This document shows positions 42,191 to 50,318 of a stretch of DNA of 64,000 bases, one piece after another. Both the position numbers and the translations under genes were made by a program. A model generated the notes under the pieces. The model had not been told where the DNA came from. It was given only the letters and a program-made list of their open reading frames with translations, and ran no database searches. Within the stretch, counting starts at the first letter, position 1. Each line of letters opens with the position of its first letter. Origin of the DNA: JBOHDX01 sp050700835 (GTDB lineage Bacteria; Actinomycetota; Actinomycetes; Propionibacteriales; Nocardioidaceae); NCBI GenBank assembly GCA_050700835.1, contig JBOHDX010000021.1, forward strand, positions 1 to 64,000, written 5' to 3'.

Positions 42191-43357
42191 GTGACTCCGG
42201 CCCCGCATGACCCGGACCCCGGCGGGTCAGCCCGCCCGCACGACTCTGCGGCTGACGTGTCCACGATCAGCGCGGAGCAGCACCTCGCGTACCTGCGGTC
42301 CCTGCGGTCGGCGAGCTTCCTGCAGACCCCGGCGTGGGGCCTGGTCAAGGAGGAGTGGGAGCACGAGTCGATCGGGTTCCACGTGGGCGGGGAGCTGGTC
42401 GGCGCCGGGCTGGTCCTGTATCGCTCCCTGCCGAAGCTCAGACGCTCCCTGGCGTACCTCCCGGAGGGCCCACTGCTCGACTGGTCCCGCCCAGACCTGC
42501 CCGACCTGCTGGCCGCGATGACGCGGCACGTCGCCGGGCGCGGCGCGTTCGGGGTCAGGATGGGGCCGCCGGTCGTTACCCGGAGGTGGCGCGCCGACAC
42601 CGTGAAGCACGCGATCGGCGATGCCGCGCTGCCCACCCTGAGCGCCGTCCCGGCCGACGAGACGGACGCGAGCGGCGAGGCGGTAGTCGCGCTCCTTCAT
42701 CGGTCCGGATGGCGACGTCAGGACGCCGCGGGCGGGTTCTCGGCCGGCCAGCCGCGGTACAACTTCTGGTTGCCGCTCGCCGACCGGACCGAGGACGACG
42801 TGCTGGCCGGCATGAACCAGCTGTGGCGGCGCAACATCAAGAAGGCCGCCAAGGCGGGGGTCGCGATCACCGTCGGCGGCCGCGCAGACATCGCGCGGTT
42901 CCACACCGTGTACGCCGAGACGGCGGCTCGGGACCACTTCACGCCGCGGCCGCTGGCGTACTTCGAGAGGATGTACGACGCACTGAACGGCGAGGATCCG
43001 GACCGGCTGCGGTTGTACCTCGCCCATCACGACGGTGACCTGGTCGCCGCCACCACCCTGGTGCGGGTCGGTGAGCACGCGTGGTACTCCTACGGCGCAT
43101 CGACCACGGCCAAGCGGGAGGTCCGGGGCTCCAACGCGATCCAGTGGCAGATGATCCGGGACGCGAGGACCGCGGGGGCGACCGTCTACGACCTACGCGG
43201 CATCACCGACACCCTCGACGAGCACGACCCGCACGTCGGGCTGGTGCAGTTCAAGGTCGGCACCGGTGGCGAGGCGGTGGAGTACGCCGGGGAGTGGGAC
43301 CTGCCCCTGTCGAGGCTGCTGTACACCGCGTTCGACCTGTACATGAGGCGTCGATGA
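42191..43357 (+). CDS. FemAB/FemX-family peptidoglycan aminoacyltransferase
   Basis: The 388-residue protein has two GNAT-like subdomains: SFLQTPAWGLVKEEWEHE at the start of the first, NQLWRRNIKKAAKAGVAI in the middle, and GSNAIQWQMIRDARTAGATVYDLRGI near the end. Fem enzymes use aminoacyl-tRNA to add bridge amino acids to lipid II or, in some relatives, act on glycolipids. GTG 42191 lies eight bases after TAGCCT, consistent with a leaderless start. It overlaps the alanine-racemase-like gene by ATGA, pointing to a joint role in cell-wall peptide synthesis. Confidence 0.88.
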   Translation: MTPAPHDPDPGGSARPHDSAADVSTISAEQHLAYLRSLRSASFLQTPAWGLVKEEWEHESIGFHVGGELVGAGLVLYRSLPKLRRSLAYLPEGPLLDWSRPDLPDLLAAMTRHVAGRGAFGVRMGPPVVTRRWRADTVKHAIGDAALPTLSAVPADETDASGEAVVALLHRSGWRRQDAAGGFSAGQPRYNFWLPLADRTEDDVLAGMNQLWRRNIKKAAKAGVAITVGGRADIARFHTVYAETAARDHFTPRPLAYFERMYDALNGEDPDRLRLYLAHHDGDLVAATTLVRVGEHAWYSYGASTTAKREVRGSNAIQWQMIRDARTAGATVYDLRGITDTLDEHDPHVGLVQFKVGTGGEAVEYAGEWDLPLSRLLYTAFDLYMRRR

Positions 43358-44379
43358 CCGGACTGACCCTGCACATCGACGGTGACCGGTGGCGGGCCCA
43401 GCTGCGCCAGGTGGCCCAGGCGTACCCGGGGATCGTGCCGGTGGCGAAGGGCAACGGCTACGGCTTCACGCTGCCGCGGCTCGCGCGCCGCGGGGATTGG
43501 CTCGGCGTCGACACGATGGCGGTCGGGACGTACCCCGAGGTCGACCACGTCGCGTCCCGGTTCTCGGGTGACCTGCTGGTGATGACGCCGTGGCAGGCCG
43601 CAGCTCCGCGAAGCGCGCGGGTGATCCACACCGTCAGCCGGGTGTCAGACCTGGTCACCCTGGCGGGCCAAGCGCCGGGAACGAGAGTGGTCGTCGAGGG
43701 GCTCACGTCGATGGCCCGTCACGGGATGACGCGGCACGAGCTGGCCGACGCTGCCCGCGCGCTCGGCCGGCTGCGGATGGAGGGCCTCGCGTTGCATCTG
43801 CCGATGACCGGCGACCGGTTGGCCGAGGCCGAGCAGTGGTGCGCGGTGCTGGAGGCCTCCCGGCTGGCCACCAGCACGGTCTTCGTGTCCCACCTCGGCG
43901 CCGCGGACCTGGGCGTACTCGCGGAGCGCCGGCCGGCGCTGACGCTGCGCCCGCGGATCGGTACCGCCCTGTGGCTCGGTGACGGGTCGGCCCTGCGGGT
44001 CACCGCTACCGTGCTGGACCGTCACCCGGTCTCGCGGGGAGAGCGGGTCGGCTATCGGCAGCGGCCGGTGCCGCGCGACGGCACACTGTTGGTCCTCGCC
44101 GGCGGCACCTCGCACGGCATCGGGCTCGAGGCACCGGCGGCGGCCTCGTCGGTACGCCAGCGGGCCGTGTCACTCGCCAAGGGCGGCCTCGCGGCGGCCG
44201 GGTTCGCGCTGTCCCCGTTCACCGTGGGCGGCAAGGCGCGCTGGTTCGTCGAGCCGCCGCACATGCAAGCGTCGATGGTGTTCCTGCCGAGCGGAGTGGC
44301 CCCCCCGGCCGTCGGCGACGAGGTGAATGTCGTCGTCCGCAACACGATCGCGACGTTCGACACGGTCGTCTTCGAATGA
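43354..44379 (+). CDS. Alanine racemase-like PLP protein
   Basis: The 341-residue protein has the PLP-lysine motif VPVAKGNGYGF (Lys32), GMTRHEL, the LRPRIGTALWLGDG region, and a C-terminal beta domain (VGDEVNVVVRNTI). It is shorter than housekeeping alanine racemases, and several conserved motifs are changed, so it may racemise another amino acid or act as a decarboxylase-like relative. Coupling with the FemX gene (overlap of four bases) suggests supply of a D-amino acid or bridge residue. It is the last gene before the lower-GC island. Confidence 0.8.
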   Translation: MTGLTLHIDGDRWRAQLRQVAQAYPGIVPVAKGNGYGFTLPRLARRGDWLGVDTMAVGTYPEVDHVASRFSGDLLVMTPWQAAAPRSARVIHTVSRVSDLVTLAGQAPGTRVVVEGLTSMARHGMTRHELADAARALGRLRMEGLALHLPMTGDRLAEAEQWCAVLEASRLATSTVFVSHLGAADLGVLAERRPALTLRPRIGTALWLGDGSALRVTATVLDRHPVSRGERVGYRQRPVPRDGTLLVLAGGTSHGIGLEAPAAASSVRQRAVSLAKGGLAAAGFALSPFTVGGKARWFVEPPHMQASMVFLPSGVAPPAVGDEVNVVVRNTIATFDTVVFE

Positions 44380-44409
44380 GCGGAGGTGAGGCAACCCGGC
44401 GCCATTGGG

Positions 44410-44438
44410 CGCAGCCAAATCCGTAAGATTAGGCTGCG
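44410..44438 (+). terminator. Stem-loop after the racemase-like gene
   Basis: CGCAGCC (44410-44416) pairs with GGCTGCG (44432-44438) around a 15-nt A/T-rich loop, 31 bases after the racemase stop. It is likely the operon terminator, though no long U-tract follows. Confidence 0.4.
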
Positions 44439-44543
44439 TAGTCACGAGTCGACCCGAGGCATCCAGGCGGGAAATCTGGCCCTTGCCGATTGATCGCGCT
44501 TGAGCGTATCGTGAAGCCTAGCCTCATAGCGGGGAGGGCTTAC

Positions 44544-45026
44544 ATGATTGGTAGGTCGTCAGCCGGTGATGTATTCGTCTTGGCGGTTGGTACTGGGCTG
44601 CTGCTCGGAGTCGGGTCGGTCGCTGCCGAGGCGGGACGGGCTGCCAGCCCAGTCGCCGGTTTCGGACCCTTGTACGAAGGGTACAACTATGACGATCAAG
44701 CGTACGTCGACACCGAAGGTGGCGGCGCACCGTACGCCGTGGGGCAAACGATAGTTTTCGCCCCCAAAACCACCACGCGATACCCCGTAGGTTATGTGGG
44801 CGCCAGCGCCGAGACATTTTGGAATGGCTACGCTTGCTACATTACTAGCTATTCTTACAATCAAACTCGAGTCAACTCCTTTCAAGTGCAACCACCTACA
44901 GGAGGAGACTGCGGCGCTGGAACGTACAAATCACGCGGGGTAGCCAAGGGCTATACGGGGCAGGGTTCCGACCCGTACAGCGCGAACTATACGTTTACTT
45001 CTCCCAACCAGAATTACTCGCCCTAG
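44544..45026 (+). CDS. Secreted protein of unknown function (lower-GC island)
   Basis: The start is set at ATG 44544, which has GGGGAGGG nine bases upstream; the frame is open further up. The product is 160 residues with a signal-peptide-like segment (FVLAVGTGLLLGVGSVAAEA, residues about 9-28), then a Tyr/Asn/Gly-rich mature domain. Two cysteines (in NGYACYITS and GGDCGAG) could form a disulfide. I recognise no family. Codon usage is unusual for this window (TAT, ATT, CAA, AGT), indicating foreign origin or relaxed bias. It is encoded with another small secreted protein. Confidence 0.65.
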   Translation: MIGRSSAGDVFVLAVGTGLLLGVGSVAAEAGRAASPVAGFGPLYEGYNYDDQAYVDTEGGGAPYAVGQTIVFAPKTTTRYPVGYVGASAETFWNGYACYITSYSYNQTRVNSFQVQPPTGGDCGAGTYKSRGVAKGYTGQGSDPYSANYTFTSPNQNYSP

Positions 45027-45115
45027 TTGGCGAGTGTGCACGTAGGTATGGCTGCTCTTTAAACTCGTTCACGGTTTGGGGGCGTCGGAAAGGTGACGCA
45101 GGAGGTGGGTTTCCC

Positions 45116-45526
45116 ATGAAGCGAACGCTTCGCCTGACAAGTAGATTGACTATAGCGGCAGTCGGGCTGGTTGCTGGCGGGGTCACCGGTGCTTGGGGCT
45201 TAAGTGCCACCGCAACGACCGGGACCCCCCATGCCCCTGGTGGTCAGGTGTACCCGGTGAACCAGCGTGGGCAAACATTTGGTTCCGCGTTGAGGGCAAC
45301 GAGTCCTGCCGACGCTCCGGCATTGGTTGCCGCAGTCGGCGATGACGGCACGCTGGGTTACATCTTGCAGTCCGATGTTGACGGCCCACAGCCCAGCACC
45401 CCGGCTCAGGCTGCGACAGAACCCAATGTGGACCGGCAAATTCCGTTGTATGCGAGCGATGGCACCACGGTGATTGGGACATTTACGATCCATGCAGCGC
45501 AAACATCTCCGATGGGAACCCAGTAG
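45116..45526 (+). CDS. Small secreted protein of a conserved but uncharacterised actinobacterial type
   Basis: The 136-residue protein has a clear signal peptide (LTIAAVGLVAGGVTGAWGLSA). The mature part has YPVNQRGQTFGSALRAT, LVAAVGDDGTLGYILQSDVDG and IPLYASDGTTVIGTFTI, a pattern I have seen in hypothetical exported proteins of Streptomyces and Frankia-type bacteria. A strong Shine-Dalgarno sequence (GGAGGTGG) precedes the ATG. It ends 17 bases before the convergent GT87 stop. Its codon usage is also more A/T-rich than its neighbours. The function is unknown. Confidence 0.7.
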   Translation: MKRTLRLTSRLTIAAVGLVAGGVTGAWGLSATATTGTPHAPGGQVYPVNQRGQTFGSALRATSPADAPALVAAVGDDGTLGYILQSDVDGPQPSTPAQAATEPNVDRQIPLYASDGTTVIGTFTIHAAQTSPMGTQ

Positions 45527-45543
45527 TCGCGGCTTGCGCGTTC

Positions 45544-47043
45544 TCAGGTGAACCGCCGGCCACCTACCTCATCGGCCTGGTCGAGGACGCCGCCGGCAGG
45601 ATCGTCGGTCAGCCCGTCGCGGCGCACCGGGTCGTGCCAGGGGGCCGTCACGTCCCGGATCACCAGCACCGCGAGGTAGATCTCGCCGGCCAGCCGGACC
45701 AAGATGCCGATGACGGTCACCCAGTCGGTCGCCCCGGCGTGCACGGTGTAGCCGTCGAGCTGCCACCACAGGGTGAGGCCGTAGAACAACTCCGCCGCCT
45801 GCCAGATCAACAGGTCCCGCCACGACGGACGGGCCAAAGCAGCAAGAGGCAGCAGCCACAAGGCGTACCAGGGTTCGTAGCTGCGGGCCAGTATCAGACC
45901 CCCGAGCAGCAACAGCAGCGCGACCTGCGGCACTCGCGGGCGGCGGTGGGCGGTCCACGTCAGTGCGCCGACCGCCACCAGCACCAGCAGCCAGCCGCCG
46001 AGGCTGGCCCGGTTGACCGTGGTCGGGTCCGGGCCGAGACCGGCGTCGCCGAGGAGGGCCCAGATCGAGCCGGCTCCGGCGCCGGCGCTGAGCTTGTCGG
46101 TGAACCAGTTCAGCCATCCCGACCCTGCGCCGACGTAGGCAGGGAAGTCGATCACCATCCACACCACGAGCACCATGCCGGCGGCTAAGCCGACCTGGCC
46201 CATCCGCCTGGCCCGACCACCGAGCAGCGCCCACGCGAGCAGCACCACGATCGGCCAGAAACCGACCGCGACGCCGGCGCCGATCAGCGCGCCGGCGAGC
46301 AGCTCACGCTGCCGCGACCAGGCCCACATCCCGCCGGCGGTGAACGCGACTGCGACGAGATCCCACCCCGACACGACGCTGGCCAAGCCGTCGCTTCCGG
46401 TGATGCCGTTGAACAACAGCAGTGGTGACGCGGCGAGACCTAGCGCGTCCCAGGGCCGCGACCGGTGGGTGCCGACCAGACATGCGACCGCAGCGAGAAG
46501 GGCCATCATCAGCAGGAAGGCGCACACGGCCACGAACATGACCGACTCACGCTGCAGCGTCTCGTCGCTGCTCTGCTGGTCCACGGGGTGGTTGTTGCGG
46601 ACGTCGACGTCGGGCCAGCCCTCGAGCGCGTGGGTGCCGAGGGCGGCTACATAGCCCAGGGCCGCAGTCGGCGCGGACACCGACTGCGGATCGAAGCGCC
46701 CGCCGTCGGACGACAATGGCGGCGTCAGCTCGGTGAGCCCCTGCATGAAGTACGACTGCTGCAGCCCACTGGAGCAGCCGAACGCGTACTCGCGGCTGCC
46801 GTGGAACCAGGCGCCTCCCATGGCGCACGGAAACTTCGTGAACATGCCGAGCCCGAACGTAAATGCCGCGATGACCAGTGCCACCCGGAGCACGGTCCAC
46901 GCGGGATGACGACGGGCATGATCCCCGATCGGGCCACCGACGAGGGCGGACGCGGCCGCGACGACCGGGTCCTCGCGCGACGGGTGCACCGGGTCCAGCA
47001 CCGCCGCGGCCGTCTCGCGGTCATCGCCCACCTCGTCCCGCAC
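45544..47043 (-). CDS. GT87-like polyprenol-phosphate-mannose mannosyltransferase family membrane protein
   Basis: The 499-residue protein has about 10-12 transmembrane helices (VLRVALVIAAFTFGLGMF, VMFVAVCAFLLMMALLAAVACL and others) and an extracellular loop with Cys residues (KFPCAMGGAWFHGSREYAFGC). It matches the membrane protein that follows ponA1 in mycobacteria (Rv0051 position) and GT87/DUF2029-like enzymes. Those enzymes are thought to transfer mannose from polyprenol phosphate outside the cell. It starts at GTG 47043, downstream of ponA on the same strand. Confidence 0.8.
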   Translation of the reverse strand: MRDEVGDDRETAAAVLDPVHPSREDPVVAAASALVGGPIGDHARRHPAWTVLRVALVIAAFTFGLGMFTKFPCAMGGAWFHGSREYAFGCSSGLQQSYFMQGLTELTPPLSSDGGRFDPQSVSAPTAALGYVAALGTHALEGWPDVDVRNNHPVDQQSSDETLQRESVMFVAVCAFLLMMALLAAVACLVGTHRSRPWDALGLAASPLLLFNGITGSDGLASVVSGWDLVAVAFTAGGMWAWSRQRELLAGALIGAGVAVGFWPIVVLLAWALLGGRARRMGQVGLAAGMVLVVWMVIDFPAYVGAGSGWLNWFTDKLSAGAGAGSIWALLGDAGLGPDPTTVNRASLGGWLLVLVAVGALTWTAHRRPRVPQVALLLLLGGLILARSYEPWYALWLLPLAALARPSWRDLLIWQAAELFYGLTLWWQLDGYTVHAGATDWVTVIGILVRLAGEIYLAVLVIRDVTAPWHDPVRRDGLTDDPAGGVLDQADEVGGRRFT

Positions 47044-47088
47044 AGGCGTCAGGCTAGCGACGTCGTGGCGGGCGGGCCGGCGGGGAGG

Positions 47089-47184
47089 TCACGGGGTCGG
47101 AACCGTCGTCGACGGCGGCGTCACGGGGTCGGAAGCGTGGTTGGCGGCGGCGTCACGGGGTCGGAACCGTCGTCGGCGTCGTCG
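47089..47184. repeat. Three 32-bp tandem copies of the ponA 3' end
   Basis: TCACGGGGTCGGAA begins at 47089, 47121 and 47153, with an exact 32-bp period. The rightmost copy contains the ponA stop codon (complement of TCA at 47153). The two others repeat the same coding end and stop downstream of the gene. Immediately upstream in the gene the Pro/Thr repeat (about 47160-47310) is built from related GGCGTCGTGGT units. Confidence 0.85.
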
Positions 47185-49318
47185 TCGGAGGCGTCGTGGT
47201 GGGCGGCGTTGTCGTCGGTGGCGTCGTGGTGGGCGGCGTGGTCGTCGGTGGCGTCGTGGTCGGCGTTGTCGTCGGTGGCGTCGTGGTCGGCGTGGTCGTC
47301 GGTGGCGTCGTCGGCGGCGGTGTGTACGGCGTGCCGATGGTGCCGTTGATCGGCTTCAGCTGCGGGAACGAGACGCAGCCCGACCCCTGCCCGGCGCCCT
47401 GCATGAACGAGGTGAACGTGTCCGCCGGGTAGTTGGCGCCGAAGAAGGTGGAGAGCCCACCGGTGCCGTCGAGGTTCTGCGTGCCGTCGCCCTTCACGTA
47501 CATCACGGCGGCCGCGAGCTTCGGCGTGTAGCCGACGAACCACGCGGACGTCACCGTGTTGGGCCGCAGCGCCGCTGTGCCGGTCTTTCCGGCCACAGGG
47601 CAGCCGATGGCCTGTGCCGCGCCACCGGTGCCGGACGTCGACTGAACCACCTGCTGTAGCGCGTAGTTGACGTTCGAGGCGATCGCGGGACTGAACGCCT
47701 GGTCGGTCTTGACCTTGTGGTCGTACAACGTCTGGCCGTTGGGATCGGTGACCCTCTCGATCACATACCACGGTGCGTGCTGGCCGTTGGCGGCGAACGT
47801 CGCGTAGCCGTCCGCCATGTCCACCGGCCGCACGTTGGCGACGCCGAGCGGTACGACCGGGACCGCGTCCAGCGCCGGGGAGCTCTTCGGGATGCCGGCC
47901 GCGATGGCCGCGTTGACCACCGACTGCGGGCCGTTGGTGAGGTGCTGCACCATGTCGACGTACGCGGTGTTGCTCGACACCTCGGTGGCGGTCAGCAGTG
48001 AGATGGCGCTGCCGTAGCTGTAGCCGAACTCGTTGCCCACGACCGCGCCGCCGGGGAGGGTCAAAGTGTCGCCGGTGAACGTGTCCTGCAGAGTCGTGCC
48101 CTGCTTCAGCGCAGCCGCCAGCGCGAACGGCTTGAACGACGAGCCGGGTTGCCGTCCGGTCATCGCCCAGTTGATCTCGGACTTGAGGAAGTTCGGTCCG
48201 CCATACATCGCGCGCAGGGCGCCGGTGCCGGGTTGCACCGCCGAGATGCCGATGTGCACCCCCTTGGCCGCGATCGTCGGCCGCTGGGTCCTGACCGCGT
48301 GCATCGCGGCCTGCTGGTCCTTGTAGTCGAACGTCGTGACGACCCGCAGCCCGCCGCCGTTGATCTGCGCGTCGGTGAACCCCTGCGCCTCGAGCTGAGC
48401 CTGCACGAGCTTGAGCAGGTAGCCCTTCTCGCCGCCGAACTGCTGGACCGGCTTGATCTGCGGGAACTTCGGCAGATGCTTGCCCACCCGTGCGGCCCGG
48501 GCCGGGTTGAGGTTGCCCATGCTGGCCATGCCGGACAGCACGTAGTCGTAGCGGCTCACCAGCGCGGCGCGGGCGGCCTTGCCGTTGGCCGGGTCATAGG
48601 TGCCGGGACTGTTCAGGATGGCCGCGAGGGCCGCGCTCTGCGCGACGGTGAGCTGTTCGACGTTGACCCCGAAGTACGCCTGGGCTGCGGCCTGCACGCC
48701 GTACGCGCCGCGGCCGAAGTAGATGGTGTTGAGGTAGCCCTGCAGGATCTCCTGCTTTGACTCCTGATGATCGATCTTCAACGCCAGGATCGCTTCCTTG
48801 ATCTTGCGGGTCCAGGTTCGCTGCTGGGTCAGGTAGAGCACCTTCACGTACTGCTGGGTGATGGTGGAGGCGCCCTGGGTGTTGCCACCGCTGGAGTTGT
48901 TGAGCACCGCCCGGAAGATGCCGCGGAAGTCGATGCCGCTGTTGGAGTAGAACGTGCGGTCCTCGGCCGCGATCACTGCGTTCTGCAGGTGCGTGGGCAC
49001 CTGCGAGAGGGGTACGGACTGGCGGTTCTGCGTCTCGAACGTGCCGATCTGGTGCTTGCCGTCGGAGTAGTAGACGTGCGTCGTCTGGGTGAGATAGGCG
49101 GAGTTGGGGTTCGGGATGCTGATCGACTGGTAGAGGACGACGAACCCGACGATGCCGGCGATGATGAACAGCGTCATCGCGATCGAGAACCACTTGACGA
49201 CCTTGCGCAGACGCGGGTGCTTGTGCACCTTCTTGGCCGACTTGTCCTTGCGCGCCCCTGGCTTGCCAGAGCGCGACCCGGCGGGTCCGCGCCCCTGTGT
49301 GGGGCTCTCTTCGCTCAC
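47153..49318 (-). CDS. ponA: Bifunctional penicillin-binding protein (class A PBP)
   Basis: The start is placed at GTG 49318 (MSEESPTQGRG) with GAGGAG upstream; product about 721 residues. A short cytoplasmic basic segment and one transmembrane helix (FSIAMTLFIIAGIVGFVVLY) are followed by the GT51 transglycosylase (AVIAAEDRTFYSNSGIDFRG; GASTITQQYVK). The transpeptidase has nucleophile motif SSFKPF, SNT in EVSSNTAYVDM, and KTGT in AGKTGTAAL. The C-terminus is a Pro/Thr tail of about 45 residues. It polymerises and crosslinks peptidoglycan. It is divergent from padR; in mycobacteria ponA1 sits in the same context. Confidence 0.95.
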   Translation of the reverse strand: MSEESPTQGRGPAGSRSGKPGARKDKSAKKVHKHPRLRKVVKWFSIAMTLFIIAGIVGFVVLYQSISIPNPNSAYLTQTTHVYYSDGKHQIGTFETQNRQSVPLSQVPTHLQNAVIAAEDRTFYSNSGIDFRGIFRAVLNNSSGGNTQGASTITQQYVKVLYLTQQRTWTRKIKEAILALKIDHQESKQEILQGYLNTIYFGRGAYGVQAAAQAYFGVNVEQLTVAQSAALAAILNSPGTYDPANGKAARAALVSRYDYVLSGMASMGNLNPARAARVGKHLPKFPQIKPVQQFGGEKGYLLKLVQAQLEAQGFTDAQINGGGLRVVTTFDYKDQQAAMHAVRTQRPTIAAKGVHIGISAVQPGTGALRAMYGGPNFLKSEINWAMTGRQPGSSFKPFALAAALKQGTTLQDTFTGDTLTLPGGAVVGNEFGYSYGSAISLLTATEVSSNTAYVDMVQHLTNGPQSVVNAAIAAGIPKSSPALDAVPVVPLGVANVRPVDMADGYATFAANGQHAPWYVIERVTDPNGQTLYDHKVKTDQAFSPAIASNVNYALQQVVQSTSGTGGAAQAIGCPVAGKTGTAALRPNTVTSAWFVGYTPKLAAAVMYVKGDGTQNLDGTGGLSTFFGANYPADTFTSFMQGAGQGSGCVSFPQLKPINGTIGTPYTPPPTTPPTTTPTTTPPTTTPTTTPPTTTPPTTTPPTTTPPTTTPPTTTPTTVPTP

Positions 49319-49521
49319 GCGTCGTCTCCTCGTCGATGCTCCGGGATGGTCGGCTCCGACTGCCGCGGATCTGGGCTTCATCCCGGGTCCGCTCGTGGGC
49401 GAATCGGCGCAACGGCCGCAGTCCAGTGTGCAGGGTGTCGGCGCAGATGCCGAATCCAGCGACCCCGTCGGACGCTGTCGAGGGGCGCGCCGTCACGGTC
49501 CGGTTTCGCATCGGGCCGATG

Positions 49522-49534
49522 TATCGGTACGATA
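49522..49534. promoter_or_regulatory. Candidate PadR operator 1
   Basis: TATCG-GTA-CGATA is a perfect dyad in the divergent region between ponA and padR, 57 bases before the padR start. It lies in a locally A/T-rich segment that may also hold promoters. Assignment to PadR is inferred from position. Confidence 0.4.
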
Positions 49535-49546
49535 TAGCGATTCGGT

Positions 49547-49563
49547 CCACACGAACCGTGTGG
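49547..49563. promoter_or_regulatory. Candidate PadR operator 2
   Basis: CCACACG-AAC-CGTGTGG is a perfect 7+7 dyad 28 bases before the padR start, close to where RNA polymerase would start. Autoregulation of padR is a plausible use. Confidence 0.4.
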
Positions 49564-49591
49564 GCCGCGGTGAGAACCGACGGGAGTGGCT

Positions 49592-50308
49592 GTGCCCAAG
49601 CGTGGAGCGGCACTCGAGCTGGCAGTCCTCGGACTCCTGCACGAGACGCCCATGCACGGCTACGAGCTCCGCAAGCGGGTCAACTCACTGCTCGGTTGGG
49701 GACGGGTGCTGTCGTACGGCACCCTGTATCCCTGTCTCAAGCAGCTGACCCGGCGTGGGCTGATCGTGCAGGAGGCGCCGATCGCGGAGCCCAGTGTGGA
49801 CCCGGTCACACCGCGGAGCCGGCGGGGGCGCATCGTCTACCGGCTCACCGCCGAGGGCAAGGAAACCTTCACCGACATGATGGCGGAGTCCGGCCCGTCG
49901 GCCTGGGAGGACGACAACTTCGGCGTCCACTTCGCGTTCTTCGCGCGCACCGACGCCGAGACCCGGGTCCGCATCCTCGAAGGCCGGCGCAGCCGGCTGG
50001 AGGAACGCATGGAAGGAGTGCGCACCTCGCTGGCGCGCACTCGCGAACGCGTCGACACCTACACCCTCGAGCTGCAGCGCCACGGGCTCGAGTCGGTCGA
50101 ACGCGAGGTCCGTTGGCTTTCCGAGCTGATCGACGTCGAGCGCGCCGGGGGCCAACCCGGTGACGCAGCGGCCTCGACCAACGCGGTGGGCTCAACGGGC
50201 CGCCCGGGGGGCCGGCGGCGCGCGCGAGCAGTCGCCGCGCCGACACTCGCCACATCCCCGCAGGACAAGAGCCAAGTGCACCCTGAAGTGCAAACGAGTA
50301 CCAAGTGA
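49592..50308 (+). CDS. PadR-family transcriptional regulator
   Basis: The start is set at GTG 49592 with GGGAG five bases upstream; GTG 49586 overlaps that site. The 238-residue protein has the PadR winged helix (LELAVLGLLHETPMHGYELRKRV, GTLYPCLKQLTRRGLI) and a C-terminal helical dimerisation domain. A low-complexity tail with TGRPGGRRRARA ends it. It is the counterpart of the PadR gene next to ino1 in mycobacteria (Rv0047c position). It precedes ino1 by 10 bases, so it probably co-regulates inositol synthesis. The ligand is unknown. Confidence 0.92.
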   Translation: MPKRGAALELAVLGLLHETPMHGYELRKRVNSLLGWGRVLSYGTLYPCLKQLTRRGLIVQEAPIAEPSVDPVTPRSRRGRIVYRLTAEGKETFTDMMAESGPSAWEDDNFGVHFAFFARTDAETRVRILEGRRSRLEERMEGVRTSLARTRERVDTYTLELQRHGLESVEREVRWLSELIDVERAGGQPGDAAASTNAVGSTGRPGGRRRARAVAAPTLATSPQDKSQVHPEVQTSTK

Positions 50309-50318
50309 GGAGAGCCCC

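Noticed and set aside
47121..47771. His/Asp-rich frame within ponA
   Set aside because: Alternate frame of the Pro/Thr repeat tail; an artefact of the repeat.
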